Part shown: piece after piece, positions 63,433 to 64,000 of the stretch
How positions within the stretch are numbered: position 1 is the first letter of the stretch
Layout: each line of letters starts with the position of its first letter
Assembly (NCBI RefSeq): GCF_016920785.2
Contig: NW_024609857.1
Coordinates: 127,279,094-127,343,093 of the forward strand
Reading direction: 5' to 3'
DNA length: 64,000 nt
Source: Ixodes scapularis
Taxonomy: Eukaryota > Arthropoda > Arachnida > Ixodida > Ixodidae
Notes under the pieces: model-generated
What the model saw: only the letters and a program-made list of their open reading frames with translations
What the model was told of the DNA's origin: nothing
Databases searched by the model: none
Made by a program: the position numbers and the translations under genes

Positions 63433-64000
63433 CGCAAGGGCGACAGGCTCTCTCGGCGGGGTCGTGGCGCTGGAGACGCTGAACGTCTGGGCGACGGTGA
63501 GCGGGACTCACGGCGGAGCGGCGTTGAAGATGGCGAACGTCGGAGATACTCCTCGATGTCACGAGGACGTTCGTCGTACCTTGGGCGCGGGTCGTTCGGG
63601 TGGAACCCGCGCAGCCCCAGTTGTCGGTAGGGGCATCGACGGTAAATGTGGCCGGCTTCACCGCAGTGATAACACAACGGGCGTCGATCGGCCGACCTCC
63701 ACACGTCGGTCTTTCGTGGCGCAGCTTGTTCTGGGCGAACGTACGCCCGATCTTCGTGGCGTCGGGAATACTGCGGCGCTGGAGGTTCACGTCGAGGTGG
63801 TGCCGTATACGGGTGAGCAGGGGGTGGTCGTCGGGTAGCTGCGGCGTAGCTCAGCTTCGGTGGTTCAGGAGCGGCGCTGGCGAGAACTTGTGGCTGCAGC
63901 GCCTGCTGCAGTTCTTCGCGGACAATCTCGGCGACTGAGGGCGTAGCCGGGCTTGTGGCAGCAGGTAGTAGCTTCCTGATTTCCTCCCGCACGACATCCC
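63417..64000 (-). CDS. Gypsy B gag, C-terminal part (continues beyond the window)
   Basis: The visible 190 residues include a Pro/Ala-rich region, the zinc knuckle CYHCGEAGHIYRRC (about 63632-63673 in sense reading) and an Arg/Ser/Pro-rich tail ending RRREN at a TAA. The pol frame lies in the -1 frame relative to gag and overlaps the stop. The sequence at the stop in sense orientation is CGGGAAAACTAA, where an A-rich slip could shift ribosomes into pol; GGGAAAAC is kept in element A. Confidence 0.8.
   Translation of the reverse strand, partial: DVVREEIRKLLPAATSPATPSVAEIVREELQQALQPQVLASAAPEPPKLSYAAATRRPPPAHPYTAPPRREPPAPQYSRRHEDRAYVRPEQAAPRKTDVWRSADRRPLCYHCGEAGHIYRRCPYRQLGLRGFHPNDPRPRYDERPRDIEEYLRRSPSSTPLRRESRSPSPRRSASPAPRPRRESLSPLRRREN

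Larger units (their letters stand above)
59355..64000 (-). mobile_element. Gypsy element B: apparently intact LTR retrotransposon (5' end outside)
   Basis: Minus-strand Gypsy element with its 3' LTR at 59355-59736 and gag running past the right edge. The purine tract next to the 3' LTR is AAAGGGGGGATAA in sense orientation. The pol frame has no stop over 1,144 codons and gag has none in the visible part. It shares the LTR start TGTCACGGGTGGTGACC and all coding domains with element A but lacks the tRNA-like module in its LTR. The left flank is ATAT (59351-59354). Confidence 0.9.

Overview
The window looks like a slice of a large, repeat-choked arthropod nuclear genome, most likely a hard (ixodid) tick. 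The reasons are spliced genes with GT-AG introns, a secreted histidine acid phosphatase, and a mixture of Gypsy LTR elements, Penelope-like elements, non-LTR LINEs, tRNA-derived SINEs and hAT/Harbinger/mariner-type MITEs. There is no sign of bacterial gene organisation. The tick assignment is inferred from the repeat families, not proven.

Host genes are few. A possible exon ends at base 157. A THAP-domain relic with a nonsense codon lies at 6584-6790. Three exons of a secreted histidine acid phosphatase (15163-15485, 24698-24799, 27457-27753) share phase-2 splice junctions and are separated by introns filled with transposons; the 3' part of that gene is not visible.

Mobile DNA by region. 0.9-4.4 kb: a decayed LINE split by a Penelope-like element (PLE) bounded by 53-bp inverted ends. 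8.6-10.8 kb: a second PLE whose reverse transcriptase is split by a solo Gypsy LTR. 11.75-13.22 kb: a hAT-type element with an 8-bp target duplication. 14.3-15.1 kb: a MITE and a head-to-head pair of tRNA-Phe-derived SINEs. 18.1-21.3 kb: a Jockey/CR1-like LINE. 22.4-24.6 kb: a hAT MITE, a Harbinger MITE and a PLE fragment. 28.38-35.18 kb: decayed Gypsy element A (minus strand), holding two tandem repeats packed with CACGTG palindromes. 35.4-40.7 kb: MITEs, a minisatellite-bearing element and a PLE tail.

41.7-57.1 kb is a nest. A plus-strand Gypsy element is broken by a LINE tail with AGCAA duplications, by a CsRn1-like Gypsy element on the minus strand (itself split by a 3.3-kb TA-flanked element and a SINE), by a nearly intact Mag-like element flanked by a 123-bp target duplication, and by a Harbinger-type element carrying a MADF-like reading frame. 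A second copy of the Harbinger element follows. 59.36-64 kb: Gypsy element B, a relative of A on the minus strand with an uninterrupted pol frame, inserted into a gag relic of the same family.

The most unusual observations are the 123-bp duplication around the Mag-like element, a tRNA-Gly-like Pol III promoter module inside the LTRs of one Gypsy subfamily, repeated use of ATAT target sites by that family, arrays of GTCACGTGAC palindromes inside a repeat family, and the inverted ends of the PLE. All were read by eye; no alignments or database searches were run.
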